This document shows positions 11,441 through 39,600 of a DNA stretch of 64,000 nt, piece after piece. The stretch is from Cinclus cinclus (lineage: Eukaryota > Chordata > Aves > Passeriformes > Cinclidae): positions 4,260,807 to 4,324,806 of the forward strand of contig NC_085052.1 of assembly GCF_963662255.1 (NCBI RefSeq). The letters run 5' to 3'. The position numbers and the translations under genes are program-made. The notes below the pieces were generated by a model. The model was not told the origin of the DNA, did not search any database, and saw nothing but the letters and a program-made list of their open reading frames with translations. Within the stretch, counting starts at the first letter, position 1, and every line of letters begins with the position of its first letter.

Positions 11441-12663
11441 AGCGCGGCGCCTGTCCCGTGGTGGAAGGAGTGAAGCGGTACATCCATTGTGTGTAAGTTA
11501 TGCAAACATCGACAGCCCACCGGGAATGCCCGGTGTTCCCGTGAGATTCCCAGCTCGGGAGGCGCTGGCCGGTACCCGAGGGACGGGAGGAAGGATGCTC
11601 CCAGCCCTCTGCTCTGCCCCGCGCTTCGCCCGAGACGCTCAGAGCCGCGGGCTGAGGTGGATACCAGCAATTAGCAGAAGGTTAATCAACCGAAATAATA
11701 ATAGGGAAAAAAAAAAAAAAGTAGTTTTCCACCATCCCACAGGCAGGCTGATCCCATTTATCCGGCAGCTGGGCACCGGCCAGAACCTATGGACAGCGGC
11801 CTCTCTGCCATCTGCTCTTTGGGCACATACAAGGTGCTCTGAAAGGAGATTTAATTACAACCAAGTGCCCTCCGAGGGACAGGGCATCCCTGCCAAAGCT
11901 GAGAAAGAACGCTTTAGCAGAGCTGGAAAAATGCAAAGCCAATTTTTTTAATTACAAGCCGATTAAACTTCTGAACTCACTCCCAATCTATAATTATTCA
12001 AGTGTACCTTTATCAGGCTCCGATAACCAAGAAGCTAATGAACTTTACAACCCATTAGGCGAGAGGAAATGCTGTTAACTGCTAGATGAGCTGAGACCAA
12101 GGAGTTGAACTTGTCAGCAACTACGTTAATACAAAATAGTTCCAAGTATTTTCCTCTAAGCAGCGTCCCAAGCACCAGAATTAAAATTGATCCAGGGAAC
12201 AACACAAAAATCTATCAAACTGTGTGAAAAACTTACTAAACTGTTTGTTAGTACCTGAAGCTTGGAAACCGTGTCTATTCCAACGTTCCCAGTTAAAGTT
12301 CAAGCATGAACTCTTTACATCTGCAGTTTTCCAGTAACTTCTACGCTCTGTAAGAAAAGAGATTTCAGGAGAAATCACCAGATTTCAGAAGAAACTCAAG
12401 AAGTAAAATTGAACAATATGCAGAAAATTGTCTTAATATTAAAAGAATTTGTCTTAAACAGTATAAGAAAAAGCAAATAAAATATTTACAAGTTAAAAAT
12501 ATTTTAAATGCATGTGTATATACACATACATATATATACACCTCCCTATATATATATACTTATATATACAGATAGATACCATGGCAAAATGTTTCCAAGT
12601 AATTAATTATCCATTGCTAATTGACTACTCTTAATAGGCTTTGGGGTTTTATAAGCTTGGCTT

Positions 12664-12800
12664 TTTTGTTGTTGTTGTTGTTGTTTTGGTTTTGCCCCTT
12701 TTTAAATAAAGACAAGTCTTTAAGGAAAGGTGTTGACCTTTTAGCAAGAAACAACCCCCACCAAACAAAAACAAACAAACAAACAAACAAACAAACAAAA
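12664..12800. repeat. Simple repeats (GTT)n and (CAAA)n
   Basis: A short GTT run lies near 12667-12684, followed after about 90 bases by a run of CAAA/AAAC units (12764-12800). Both are ordinary low-complexity tracts. Confidence 0.85.
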
Positions 12801-14569
12801 AACAACAAACCAAACCCATAGAAAAACAAAACAAAACAAGCCCACAAAAAAATGTTCAGGAAAGATCTCATAAACTCCTGTTTGGAAGCAGGAACAAAAT
12901 ATTCGAAGATAGGCGAATTACTGTGGGGTTTCATCCTCCCCAGCCCAGAAGGGCTCTCTGCTCTCCTCTCACATTGCTGTGGTCAGATAAATTACAGCTG
13001 GAAGCCGCTGGAGCCTTATCTCCACAGGCAGGAAAAAATTACACGCAGTGGGAAAGCTCCAGGTTCTGTCATCCTCTCTCCATGTGGATGGTTGTGTCTC
13101 TTTTTATCTTTACCTTTCATAGCGGTTGTGCTAGAGAGCAAAGGTGTACAATTGTTGTATTTTTTTTTTTTTAACACATCAGCCAGCACTATCAGCTTCA
13201 AACTCTCTTTGGTAAGAATGTATATCTTCTACTGAGTATTCACAATATAGTATTTTATTATATTAATTTTATAGTTGTCATGTAGGTACACAAAATCTGA
13301 ATATAAACGTCTTGCTTTCCAGAATAACTGAGCTAAACCTTTGGGAGGGTTAATAAATTAGCTCACTGAAAAATAGATTTGCTAATTGTCTATCTGATGT
13401 GTGCACAAGCGCCTTAGATCTGAGAGGCGCTGCACACCCCACGATTATTATTTCTCCTTCACCTGACACAGAACAGCTCCCCAAGCCAGCAGACATTAAC
13501 CACCAAAAAGGCCAAAAACGTGGTCTGAAAAACACACTCCAGAGTCTCTGTGCTAAAATACCTCATCCCCTGCTTTTCAAAAGGAACTGGGTGATAGGAG
13601 GCTCCACCTAGAGATCACAAGCTAGAAATTCTGCTGGAGGCACGGAAGTCTGGACGCTGCTGTCAGGGATCCAGGGATGCTGCGCCACCCCGCCCTGCCC
13701 TGCAATGTGACCTCGGAGCACCTGGGCACACACGGAGCGGGGAGAAGAAAGTAAAGGATGAAAACAGGGCACACATGGCCAGAGAAAAAAGGGTACAGTC
13801 TGAGTCTAGAAGGGTCCTGGTCAGAAACGAGGGTGAAGGAGGTTTGGGAAGGTTGGAATGCTCACAGTCGGAGTAAACTCCAACATCTTGGACTTGGCAG
13901 AAAGCTTTTCTAGCTTTATTCTGTCTGTTTGCTTCATTATTATCATAATTCTGCTTCATGCCTTAATGGCTTCCTCTCAGATTTTCTGGGGAAAATGTGT
14001 AACATCCCCAACTCCCACCTCCCAAAATCCCAGAACTTCTCCACTTTAACAGAACAAAACAATTACAAAAAACTTAAAGAAATAACACACCTTAAAAAAA
14101 TAACTAAATCCATTGCGACATACAGAAAAAAAAAAATGCCACTACTTTGAATGAGAATGGCTTCATACCAGGGAATTTAAAACTCCACGTTCTTTTCCTG
14201 ATATAATCTAGACCCCGGTGCTTGAGAGGCATTAACTGCTGACATAATTTACAAACTAAATGAGCCATCAGGGTGTCTTTTGTAAAGGCTGACACGAATC
14301 CAAGCGACCTGCCCCAAGAAACAATCGCTAATCTGCACCGAGTGTGTCTTTGCGGTCAGGTGGCATTTCCTTCCTGTCGGAGGGCAAAGCTACCAGCAGG
14401 AGCGCACGTAGCACACTGCGGACTGTAAAACAAGCGCCGAAACTTCATAATTTACGGGAAAACAAACCCACTGCCCTGCGAGCTCGCAGCTGCCACCCCT
14501 CTGTTGAGAGAAGGTGACTCGGGTGTCCCGAGCGCCCATCAGGAGAGCGCAGAGCGACACAGTGGTTGG

Positions 14570-14710
14570 AATTCTTGCAAGATGCGCTCGCAACGCATCC
14601 CGATATGCAAAATTCCACTCGTTTGAAATGCAAATCCATAATTACAGCGTCAAAAGCGACACTTTGAAGGGCAGTGTTCAACAGCTACTACGCCATTAGT
14701 AGTGCCTTCA
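14570..14710. promoter_or_regulatory. Candidate conserved enhancer block with octamer and homeodomain motifs
   Basis: Within this AT-rich intergenic stretch a short segment retains several CpGs (cgctcgcaacgcatcccgat). It also carries ATGCAAAT (POU octamer) at about 14629-14636, a related ATATGCAAAA about 30 bases before it, and a TAATTA homeodomain site just after. Retained CpGs plus dense POU/homeodomain sites are typical of vertebrate non-coding enhancers. Function and target (HTRA1 or PLEKHA1) are inference. Confidence 0.3.
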
Positions 14711-14976
14711 CAAATGAGTGCCAGTTTCTTTTCCTCAGAGTTTGCACCTTAAAATCTCAAGTGAAAAATCCAGGCAGACGCAACTCCCAGGGCAGGATTG
14801 AGGTTTGAGTTTTCCAGAGAACCGCCTTCAGTATTTCACTAGTTCATCTCAGAAGGGCTTCAGCAGCTCACTGGTCTGGAGCATCAATTAATCTATAGGC
14901 AGTTCTAAAAAGTTCAGATGATTATTAAGAGTTAGAAGGCAAAACAACACATAGCAGAGGGCTTCACTGTTTTAAT

Positions 14977-15157
14977 TTCAACTTCTAGACTAAAATTCCC
15001 TACCCAGTATTTCCCCTTCTTTCATTTCTTCCCTCTTTCAACTTCTAGATTAAAATTCCCGACCCAATGTTTCCCCTTCTTTCATTTCTTCCCTCTTTCA
15101 ACTTCTAGATTAAAATTCCCTACCCAATGTTTCCCCTTCTTTCATTTCTTCCCTCTC
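14977..15157. repeat. 60-bp tandem repeat, three copies
   Basis: Three units start at about 14977, 15037 and 15097. Each reads tttcaacttctagattaaaa, continues through accca and ttccccttctttcatttctt, and ends with ccctct. Copies differ by only a few bases (for example tagac/tagat, agtat/aatgt), so the triplication looks recent. Confidence 0.95.
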
Positions 15158-16075
15158 TCACCTCTATTTAAAATGGAATTGTTAAAACGACAATATTTCT
15201 GTTCCACACCTTCAGAGCGTAAATATTAGGTGCGCTCTGCAGTTTCTCCATCCATTACAATACTTACTATAAAACCTAAAAAAAAAAGCCTAAAAAAGAG
15301 CAAAAATTTAAGAAAACCCCAAAAACCACCAACAAAAAACCACCCAGCCCATCTAGAACAGTCCAGTGACTTAACAACTAGTGTCTCCAGATCAGTTTTT
15401 AAGTATGAAATACACTTTAAACGCAAATTAGTTCCACACTTGATTGATTTTTCGAGCTGGAGTGTGACCCCTAGGTGGTGCTGACATCCTGATATTCCAC
15501 TAGGTTAAGGACTATTCTACTTTGTTAAATTGTATCTTGAAGCATCACCCCTCAGCAGGTGCCCCCAGGAATGTGCACTGCAGTAAGCAGCTCCATTTTC
15601 TGTAAATATTAGATTTTAACACGGTGAGTTTGAATCTTTAGCCACAGAGAATAATTTGATTTCTCCCTCAGTGAAGGGCAGAGTGCACAGCCAGGTGGTG
15701 GCAGTGGAATCTGGGTAATTGTGTCCAGTCTGTAATTCAGGAAAGCATCTCTGAGAGAACCCTTCTGATCCATCAGTATAAAGACAGAAAAATCCACGTT
15801 ACATTTAATTCCCCGGAGACATTTTTTTTTTTAATCAATATCCCTTGCATAACATGTAAAACTTCCAGAGAAGAAACTGAGAACAGCACAAGAAAATCAG
15901 CTCGGTCTGTTCAATTTCATTCCCAGGCTACACAACCTGATTAGATTTGAAGAATTAGAGATGCCACGGCTGGATAAAGGACAATCTGACCTCTTACACG
16001 CTGAAAAAAGAATATAATGATTTGTCATGGTGCAAAGAAACTCAACCAGATGTTATTTTAAGTTACCCAAACTGA

Positions 16076-18281
16076 TTTATTGACAATTTAAATGTGACAT
16101 ATTTACAGCACTCTTTCTAAAATAATTTAACAATTTTCATAGATTTAAAAAAGTACTGATAAATAGGAGACCCTGACAGTGACCAACCACAAATATTTCC
16201 CTACGCTACTGAACTACAACAGTAGTTCATTTCTTTTTTTTTGTTTTTCTCTTTTTCCCTCTTTTTGTAAGTCCCACAATGGAGCTGCTTTACCTCCACC
16301 CAATGTGTAAATTTGCCAATACCAAAATATAATAAAATGACCATGCAGTGTGAAAGCTGTACCAGAGCAAGTGATTTCAGATGTTAGACTACAGTAAAAA
16401 TATTACAATGCAAAGTGTCTTCCACACAGAATGTACTTGTGAAAAAATAAGCTTTTAGAGAGCTAATGGTTTATTTTTATAGAAATTAAAACCTACAATA
16501 CTAGTACAGACATTTACAGTAATTTCCAATTCTGTGCTAGTTTTCACATATATCTAAAGTCAAACAAAACCAGTAATTTACAGACACCACTGCCTTGAGG
16601 CAGTGGTTAAGTTAGCTTATGGATAAAAAAAAAAAAAAAAAAAAAACAAAACCAAAAGAAGGTGCTGATATAATTTAAGGTTCTGAAATTAATTATATTC
16701 CATTCTTATATGACACCAATTAGTCTGTCCTGGGATCAACAAATTGCTGTGGTAAAGCCATCCACATCTCTCAAGCAGGAAGCCAGTTTGGAAGTTGGAG
16801 AGAAGATGGACTTGCCTGATATGCATCTTAGGTTCCAGTAGATAAAAATTGTCACCAAGCTGGACAATCAGGATCACAGTAAGCAGCAGCATGAGATATT
16901 TGTGGGGCTGGGATTAAAGCAAACTTTTTTTTTTTTTTCCCAAAAACGATGAAAAGTACACACCATCTAATCCAACACTTGAAATGTAAAGGCTCCCCTC
17001 GCTGGCATCACTGATGCCCCATAACACAGTGTACACAAACAACAAATACTCACTTCTTAAGGACACATATTGCACAGCAGTGGGTGCAACACCAGAACAC
17101 TGGTACCCCTGGCACAAATCTTGTTTTAAAGAGCTGTTTCAAACTATGCTATCCAGAGCAACTCCAAGCCAACGCTCAAACCCAGTAAGATTGGTCTGTG
17201 TACATCACTAACCCAGAAGTGTTTCAACAATGTGAGAGAAAACAGGCACTTCAGATTCTTAGTGCACCAAAAGTTATAGGCCACGATTGCAGGACTAGGA
17301 ACAGTTCAGTACCAATAACATCACAACTAAAGGAGCTCTTTCACTGGTCAATACAGGAACAAGAACTGTTCACAAAGCACTGGGAAGGAAATCATTCTCA
17401 AAACATTAACCAAACAATTAACACTTAAACATTTAAGAAAACATCATTGCTGCAAAGCCTAATGTAACACAACATAAACCCTACTTAGTTAAAAAGATCT
17501 AAAGTGTCCAAATTCTCTTCTCCCCCCTCCAAAACACCACTGCATGCAGTCCATGGATATCCAAATGTGCAAAAAGTTATAACCCATCTTTAGGAGTGCA
17601 TCAAAAATAGGCTGACTATTCAAAATATTATTTTAGTGGAAATTTTACAGCACCATAACTAGAATTCCAAGGGAGTTCAGAATTCTTGTTCTGATAACAA
17701 ATCAGTTGACACTGTTGATCCTAAAGAACAGAATAAACATTTTGTGCATTTCCTGGTATCTGAAAGTCACGGAGAGAAAAAATTCTCAAATATGCCTAAA
17801 ATCTTACTGTAGTTTAAGATGAAATTAAATAATCACATTTGTTGGCAACAAGTTCTCCAGAATAGAGCATTAGTTGCAAATTTTGTAAATCTGCCAGATC
17901 AGGAATTAGAAGTTGCTGGTACCTTGCTTACTTGCAGAAGTACTTTTTTTTTTTTTTTAAATGCATTTTGGGTTGGGTTTTTTTTTTCCTAAACTGTGCA
18001 GTTTGGCCCCACCCTAGTAAGTGATTTACTATCAGGCTTTGAGAAAACGCCTAAGGTCCATCTCTGACCCTCAGCTGAAAGGCAACACACAAACACATTA
18101 TATATACCCATGTGTGCACAGGAACACACACGTACATATATATAACAGCAGTGCTCCAGTTGGTTTTTTCTTTTCTTTTTCATTTTTTTGTTCTCATTTC
18201 CTGGAATTTTCTTTGGTTCAAAGTCCGAGCAAGGAAATTAAAGGACCGAACAAATGGATCATTCTCCAAACACTTCCATCC
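16076..18281 (-). other. PLEKHA1: Probable PLEKHA1 3' UTR
   Basis: This stretch follows the PLEKHA1 stop codon at 18284-18282. It is AT-rich with long T/A runs and no coding signal. A minus-strand AATAAA is present at 16081-16076, followed by a T/G-rich stretch on the minus strand that could be the downstream element. A second AATAAA lies near 16470. The exact cleavage site is uncertain; earlier sites may also be used. Confidence 0.45.
16622..16646. repeat. Poly(A) tract
   Basis: A run of more than 20 A on the plus strand (poly-T in the PLEKHA1 3' UTR sense). It is low complexity, with no visible transposon body attached. Confidence 0.8.
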
Positions 18282-33694
<15,413 letters not shown>

Positions 33695-36600
33695 TCACAC
33701 TGCACGACAAGAAGCACAGGAGGTAAGCAAAGTTCCTTGTTGCTAATTTTAAGACTGCTCTGTGCCTACCCGTGACATTTTGAACAGTTTCAATCAGTGG
33801 CTCAAAAGAAGCTTCTGCGGAAGGGTAAGTGAAGCGTAGCTGCTCCCCACACCACCAGCACTGAATTTTTTAGACAGGAATTTCATACTTCTTTGAAGCA
33901 TGTACTCAAGATTTAATAGCTTAAGTGTAAAGTTACAAGTGGTAAGCAGCAGATGAGCATCAAGACTACCTTTTACAAGATCACTAAAAAATAAAGGTTC
34001 TCCTTCACAACATGCACAAAATTGAGACAGCAGTGGGGTTACACTTCCTCCTCTGACATTGCCTCTCGTGATCAAGAAAGAATCTTTGTCAGGAGCTCGA
34101 CTGCCCAACACAACTTTACATATCTTGCTTAGGCAAATGCAATAAAAAAAGGTTTTAGAAACATTGTTCACATTTCTCTCCCACAAGAAGCAGTTCATGT
34201 CTGTGTCTAAGAAGGCATATTTTCATTTTTACACATGAAATAGGAAACTGAAGCTATATGTGCACCAACAGAGATGTGAACACCCTCTGCTCATGGTACT
34301 GAGGTCTGAATGTGCCAGGCGTTTGTTCTGGGGAGTTTTTTGGCTTTTAGCTTGTTTTGCTTCAAAAAATTAAATTAAAAGCTCCGCTGTGCCCACCTAT
34401 TACCATTCTACCATTCACCTTTTACGGCTCTGCCTTTTGCATCACGGGTTTTGCTTCCTTTTATTTTATGGGACAGTCATTTTACTTTAGGAGTCAGCCT
34501 TGTAAGGCCAAAGATAAATTTGCATGCTCATCTAAAAAAGATAAAAATCACATTGATGCCAATCTTTCCCAGGGCAGGAAAAAAATGATTCAGTCTTCAC
34601 GTTTTGTTACAAAATTCAGAATTAGCACAGATCCAAAAACACTAATGTAAGACATAGAAGGTTGAAGCACTTCACATTTTTCATAATTTTCCAACTTCTT
34701 CAGCTTTAACCGTGTAATAATATGGAAGTTTCATTTTAGTATTTCTTTAAATTCTTTAATACTTTTTTAAGGTTACTTGATTTAAATGCATTTACCTACA
34801 CATACAGTATGACAGACAGCTGATAATTATTTGTAGTTAGGTACTGATACACCACACCAGAACTGAGACAGTTTTTCAAGTGCTGTTTTGGGGAGCGAAC
34901 CAGTGTTTATTTTAGGGACTCAGATATCCACATTTTTGGGGAGGGGATCAATATACAAGCAGGTAAATGTGTAATTGTATTTACAGCTGTCATTTTATAT
35001 GACTAATTAGAACACAAGCAAATTTTTTACTCAATCACTTTGAGAAACAGTTTCATAAAAGCCAATCACCAATCATAATGCTTTAAATATGCAAAGGTTT
35101 ATTCTTCAATGAAGTAAGAAAACTTGCTAAGGTAAACTAAATTTTCTTGGTGTGTTCCTCACAATTTAAATATCACAGATCTAAGTGAAGTTCTGTAACC
35201 AAGTTACAGTTATAAGGACCACAAAAAAAACACTTGAGCTGTCAGGACAATATCATTATTTCAACAAACATTCATCAGTAATTTAATTGAGGCTCTTGGG
35301 ATCACTTCATGCTGAAGCAACATCTCCCTATAAACAACACATCTGAGAGCAAGCTCAAGTGTAGCTGTTCTCTAAATTACAGCTCAAATCTGGCAGAACT
35401 TGGCATCCTACCTTGTTTGCATTTAAATGAATATAAAAATTGCCATTTATCAATATTGCCTCAATTTGTGCCAGGTGGTTCCCTCAACAAAATCATCCAG
35501 CATTTCCAGGACACCCTTTAGGCTTCATATCAACAGTTTATGAAGCCCAGAAAAGCCCTGTGCCTAAAAAGAAGCAAATATTGGTGGCTGGTTTCCTGTC
35601 TGAGCAGACTTAAAGCTGTGTTCTCTGCAGATGTGAAGAAAACGAAACAAGGAAAACTTGTTTTTGAAACAAGATACGGATTGATTAAGAATCCTTGAAT
35701 AAAACCAACTGAATTTTCAAAGAACTTTCCCCCTATAAGAGAATCTATGTTTCAGAAAACCTTTCAAGGAAAATGAAAGGAGGATGCTCATAATGCTCCA
35801 TTATGAACATACAATTAGCTAAAGCTGAACTACTCCAATACTTGAATTTTTTTTTCTACGGCAAAAGACAAAACTCAGAAGCTTTTTCTTATTTGTCAGT
35901 AAACCAATTCTCACAGAAGGAAAAAATCCCCAAATCTAAATGAATAAAGATTTTTTATTTCAAAGTTCTACTAGCTAATTTCTAGCCTACAAAATGATAC
36001 TATTTACATCTACTCTGTGCTCTAATGAAAATACAGCATAAACTAACACTAATGTAAAAATGTAAACTGTGTAACTGCTGTTTACTTCAAAATAGTTAAA
36101 AATTCCTCACTGGATTACAGACCTCTAGCAGACTGATGGTCTTAAAGAATAAGAGACAAAAGAAACCAAAAAAACCTTTAACTTTATTATAATAAATTGA
36201 AATCTAACACAGTATCATACAACTGTTTTCCATTTTTAAAAGCCTGCTTCCACACATTACACCTTGACAAGATTCCCCTGCAAATCAATAGCACTTCTAT
36301 TCAACCTTCATTAATGAAGCATAATTTACAGTAAGCATTTTTAACAAAATCCGTTTGTGCCTTTCTACCATTATTAAAGGGACTGAACACACGACAAAGC
36401 CACCACCATGATCCCCTTCCTGACAACTCTAGACAGACCTAAAAAGCATTGATTGAATTGCCATGATCCATACGAGGAATTGCAGAATAATTCCTCAGCA
36501 CAGGAAATCTGGCTGGAAGACCACCAGCCTAAGAATCCATCAGAACTTCAACTTAAAATTGTCTTCAGAATACAGATCATGTCTTGCATAGATGAGATTT

Positions 36601-39600
36601 TTCATTAGATTATTTGAAGCAATTATGAAACAAAAACCTCCGAGTCTGAACATTTTACAGCATTGTTACATGCACCCTTAGTTATTTCCTGCAGCAGAGA
36701 ACAGTGTATTAACTCTTCTAGAATCAAGCATTATAAAAAGATTGAGTTCTCAGAAAGGCTGAAGGCACTAAACCTGCTACAGACCACATAAAATCATTTT
36801 ATTTTGCCTTCCCTCCCTGCAGTGGAGATGTGGGTCAATGACATAGTGCTGCTTCAGGAAAAACATCCCCGTGGCCCATTTCCTCCTGGTTCTTTCCACA
36901 ATCCTCCAGAAACAAAGATGTTCTTGAAAAGCCATTTTGTGGTGTATAGTAACACTCTGTAAGAACTCCTAGCTCCTTAAAATTCTTTCCTGGAGGGCTG
37001 TGTTATAATCCAAACAGGAGGTGTCACTTATTTTTGAAGCCTTACATCCCTCCTTCCAGCAGCAGGGTACTAATTTAGGAGGTCCATACCTCATCAGCCC
37101 AGCTTCTCTCAGATTTCCCTGCTCTTTTCCTCTGAGTTACAACACACACCGACATTCCCCAACATTTATATCCCATACTGAGAGCTGCCTGGGCACCACT
37201 ATAAATAAAAATCCCAGATCACCTTCCCCAGCCTCGCTGCAAATGCATGACTGCACAAGTAGGACCTGCAGAGGCACACAAGCATCTCCTTTTCACCATT
37301 TATAACACATGGTTTAAACTCTCCCACATTAATTCCTATTTTTAGTTTCCTACCAGCACCTGTTCTTGAGTTCACCTCCATTACAGACTGGTTGCAGTCT
37401 TTTTATTTTCAAGTACAAAGTCTAGACAAGACTCAAGTGAGGTGCCAGATAACATTTCTATGGCCCAATCTCTCCTTTGACTTGATTTTCACAGGTAGGT
37501 ACAAACCATGGACCACTGGCTGACTAAAGCAAGTCAAATTTTGTCTTCATAAAAAAGACCATGAAATAGGCTTTGCACTGTGACAGGAGAGCTTGATTAA
37601 GAAATACAAGAAAGGCACTTAATATCTCTTTTGTTTTACATTTATTTTCCCCAAGCTTCAGGTATATTTTATTACTTTTATTTCTTTAATTTAGAGGAAC
37701 AGTTCTATTTCCTGCTCTTCAACATTTGGAGCTTTGGATTTAACTCACCCCAGGAGATGACTTTGGGGTTCTTTTTCTATCAGCTAGGAAGATTAAGAAA
37801 CAACCATTACCTACTTACTCATCCCTATGAAATGAAGAACAACATTCATACACCTCCACTTGATAAATATAAAATGATGCCATGAGTCATGCCCATCCCT
37901 CCTCCCCACCTCCCTTTTTAAGCTCTGCTGTTTACAGCAGCTCCAGCACCACAAAGGGAAGGTAAAGCAGCATCCCCAGCGATCTCCAGTCTTTCCTGCA
38001 CTTCCAGGGACAGCTTAATTAGTGAGGGCTCCTGGCTTTTGCCTAGGCAATTACCCTCAGCTTCCTGCTGTAAATCAGCTGCTCCCCAGCTGGTCATCTC
38101 CTTTAGTGACCATTTAGTGCCTCCCGAGGGAAGGGATGAGTTCAGGCTGTCCTGCTTATCCCCTGAAGAACACAGCAATAGAAGCTTTCCTTCTTGTGCA
38201 CATCCAGGACAAGGAAAGGGAGTGGGGAGGGGGGAAATTCCAACCCTAAGACAAGCAGCTCAGAGCAACCTCCGAAAACGAGTCACATAAATCTACCAGA
38301 GACAGTAGTTCAAACCTCTTTTTATTTCCTTGAAAACCTTCCAGCACAGGCAGCCCACCAGAGAGATAGCTTACACTAGGAGACAATATTATAAATCCCT
38401 GCTCACCTTTCAGACAACTTCCAAAGTACCAAAAGCATAACAAAAATCCCCACAAACAACTAATCCAGGAGCTGGGGAGGTGACTTGGCTACAATTATTT
38501 TGGCAACAAAAAATAATTCAGAACTGATGGATTAAAAATACAAGCCCAGCTTTTCAATTTCCCAAAGATCCTCCACTACCTTATTTTTGTTCTGGAGGGC
38601 ACAGCAGGCATTGGATACTTCTGTTAACAGGGAATACATGACTTTGATTTGCCAGCAGCCTATGACACTATGATCTACTTTTTAATTACATCTAAAAATG
38701 AGAACTGGAAGTATCCAGGATATACTGTTCCTTAAATTCAGATTCCCTTTCTAAAGTAGTCAAAAAGAAGGAAAAACCAGCTGCCACAGGCCAGTATTCA
38801 CCTGGAAAAAAATCCTAAGCAAAAATCAATTTTCCAAATTAAAAAAAAACTTTAGTACAAGTGGCACTAACCTCTCCTACCCCTGACCAAACTACAGGGA
38901 ATGCCACAAGATACATCCCTCCTCCAGTACCTCATCCAACTTCCAAGCAGACCACAATACAGAAAAATCATTGTTGCAGTGATGAATCACCTAACAAAAA
39001 CAGCAGCCTTATCTTGAATTTCAGTCTTATCCAGCGGTGATTCTGTGTTCAAAATGCTGATCTGCTGTTTTCCAGGAACACTTGTTAAACCAGGGTAAGC
39101 CAACCACTCCCATCTTTTCCAGGGTACCTCAGCAAGTCAAATGATTGAATTTTATTCAATACTATCCCGTAATGTTACTGGTTTTTTTTTTTTCTGTGGT
39201 GAAAGTATGTTGTAAGGGAAATCTGGAGTTCTGTGGAAAATGTTCTGAAGTTACCTGAATCTATCATCCCCTGGCCCTTCTCAAATACTGATCTCCAAGT
39301 TCCATGATGGAACAGACTGGTACTTCCTCAAAAACTTCTGCAGAAATTTCTCTAAGTGATGTTTCCTGTTCTTAACTGAGCTATTTTCCTCCATTTTAAG
39401 GTATTTGCAAAGGCAGCCAAAGGCTTTGGGATATGATGGAATGAGGAAATGCACTACACAGGATGCAGAACTCTCTATCACTGATCTTTTAAGTCAAAAC
39501 AAAACAAAAAAACCCAACAAAAAACCCTCACCTATTAATGGTTTTCGCCCAGCTGAAACAATTATTTTATTTGTCCCTCTAGATGCACTGAGCTAAGACA

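Larger units (their letters stand above)
11236..16075. other. Intergenic region between PLEKHA1 3' end and HTRA1 promoter
   Basis: There is no convincing coding exon on either strand. It contains the GATA motifs, A/T-rich simple sequence (about 12475-12560), GTT and CAAA runs (12664-12800), a triplicated 60-bp unit and a CpG-bearing octamer block near 14580-14700. In primates ARMS2 occupies this interval. Nothing resembling it is visible, which fits ARMS2 being a primate-lineage gene. Confidence 0.7.

Noticed and set aside
9962..11670. Long minus-strand open frames (340-458 codons) running through the minisatellite into HTRA1
   Set aside because: The 20-bp repeat simply lacks stops in all minus frames. 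The translated part is a Cys/Gly/Val repeat, and the HTRA1 signal peptide begins at the ATG at 10588.
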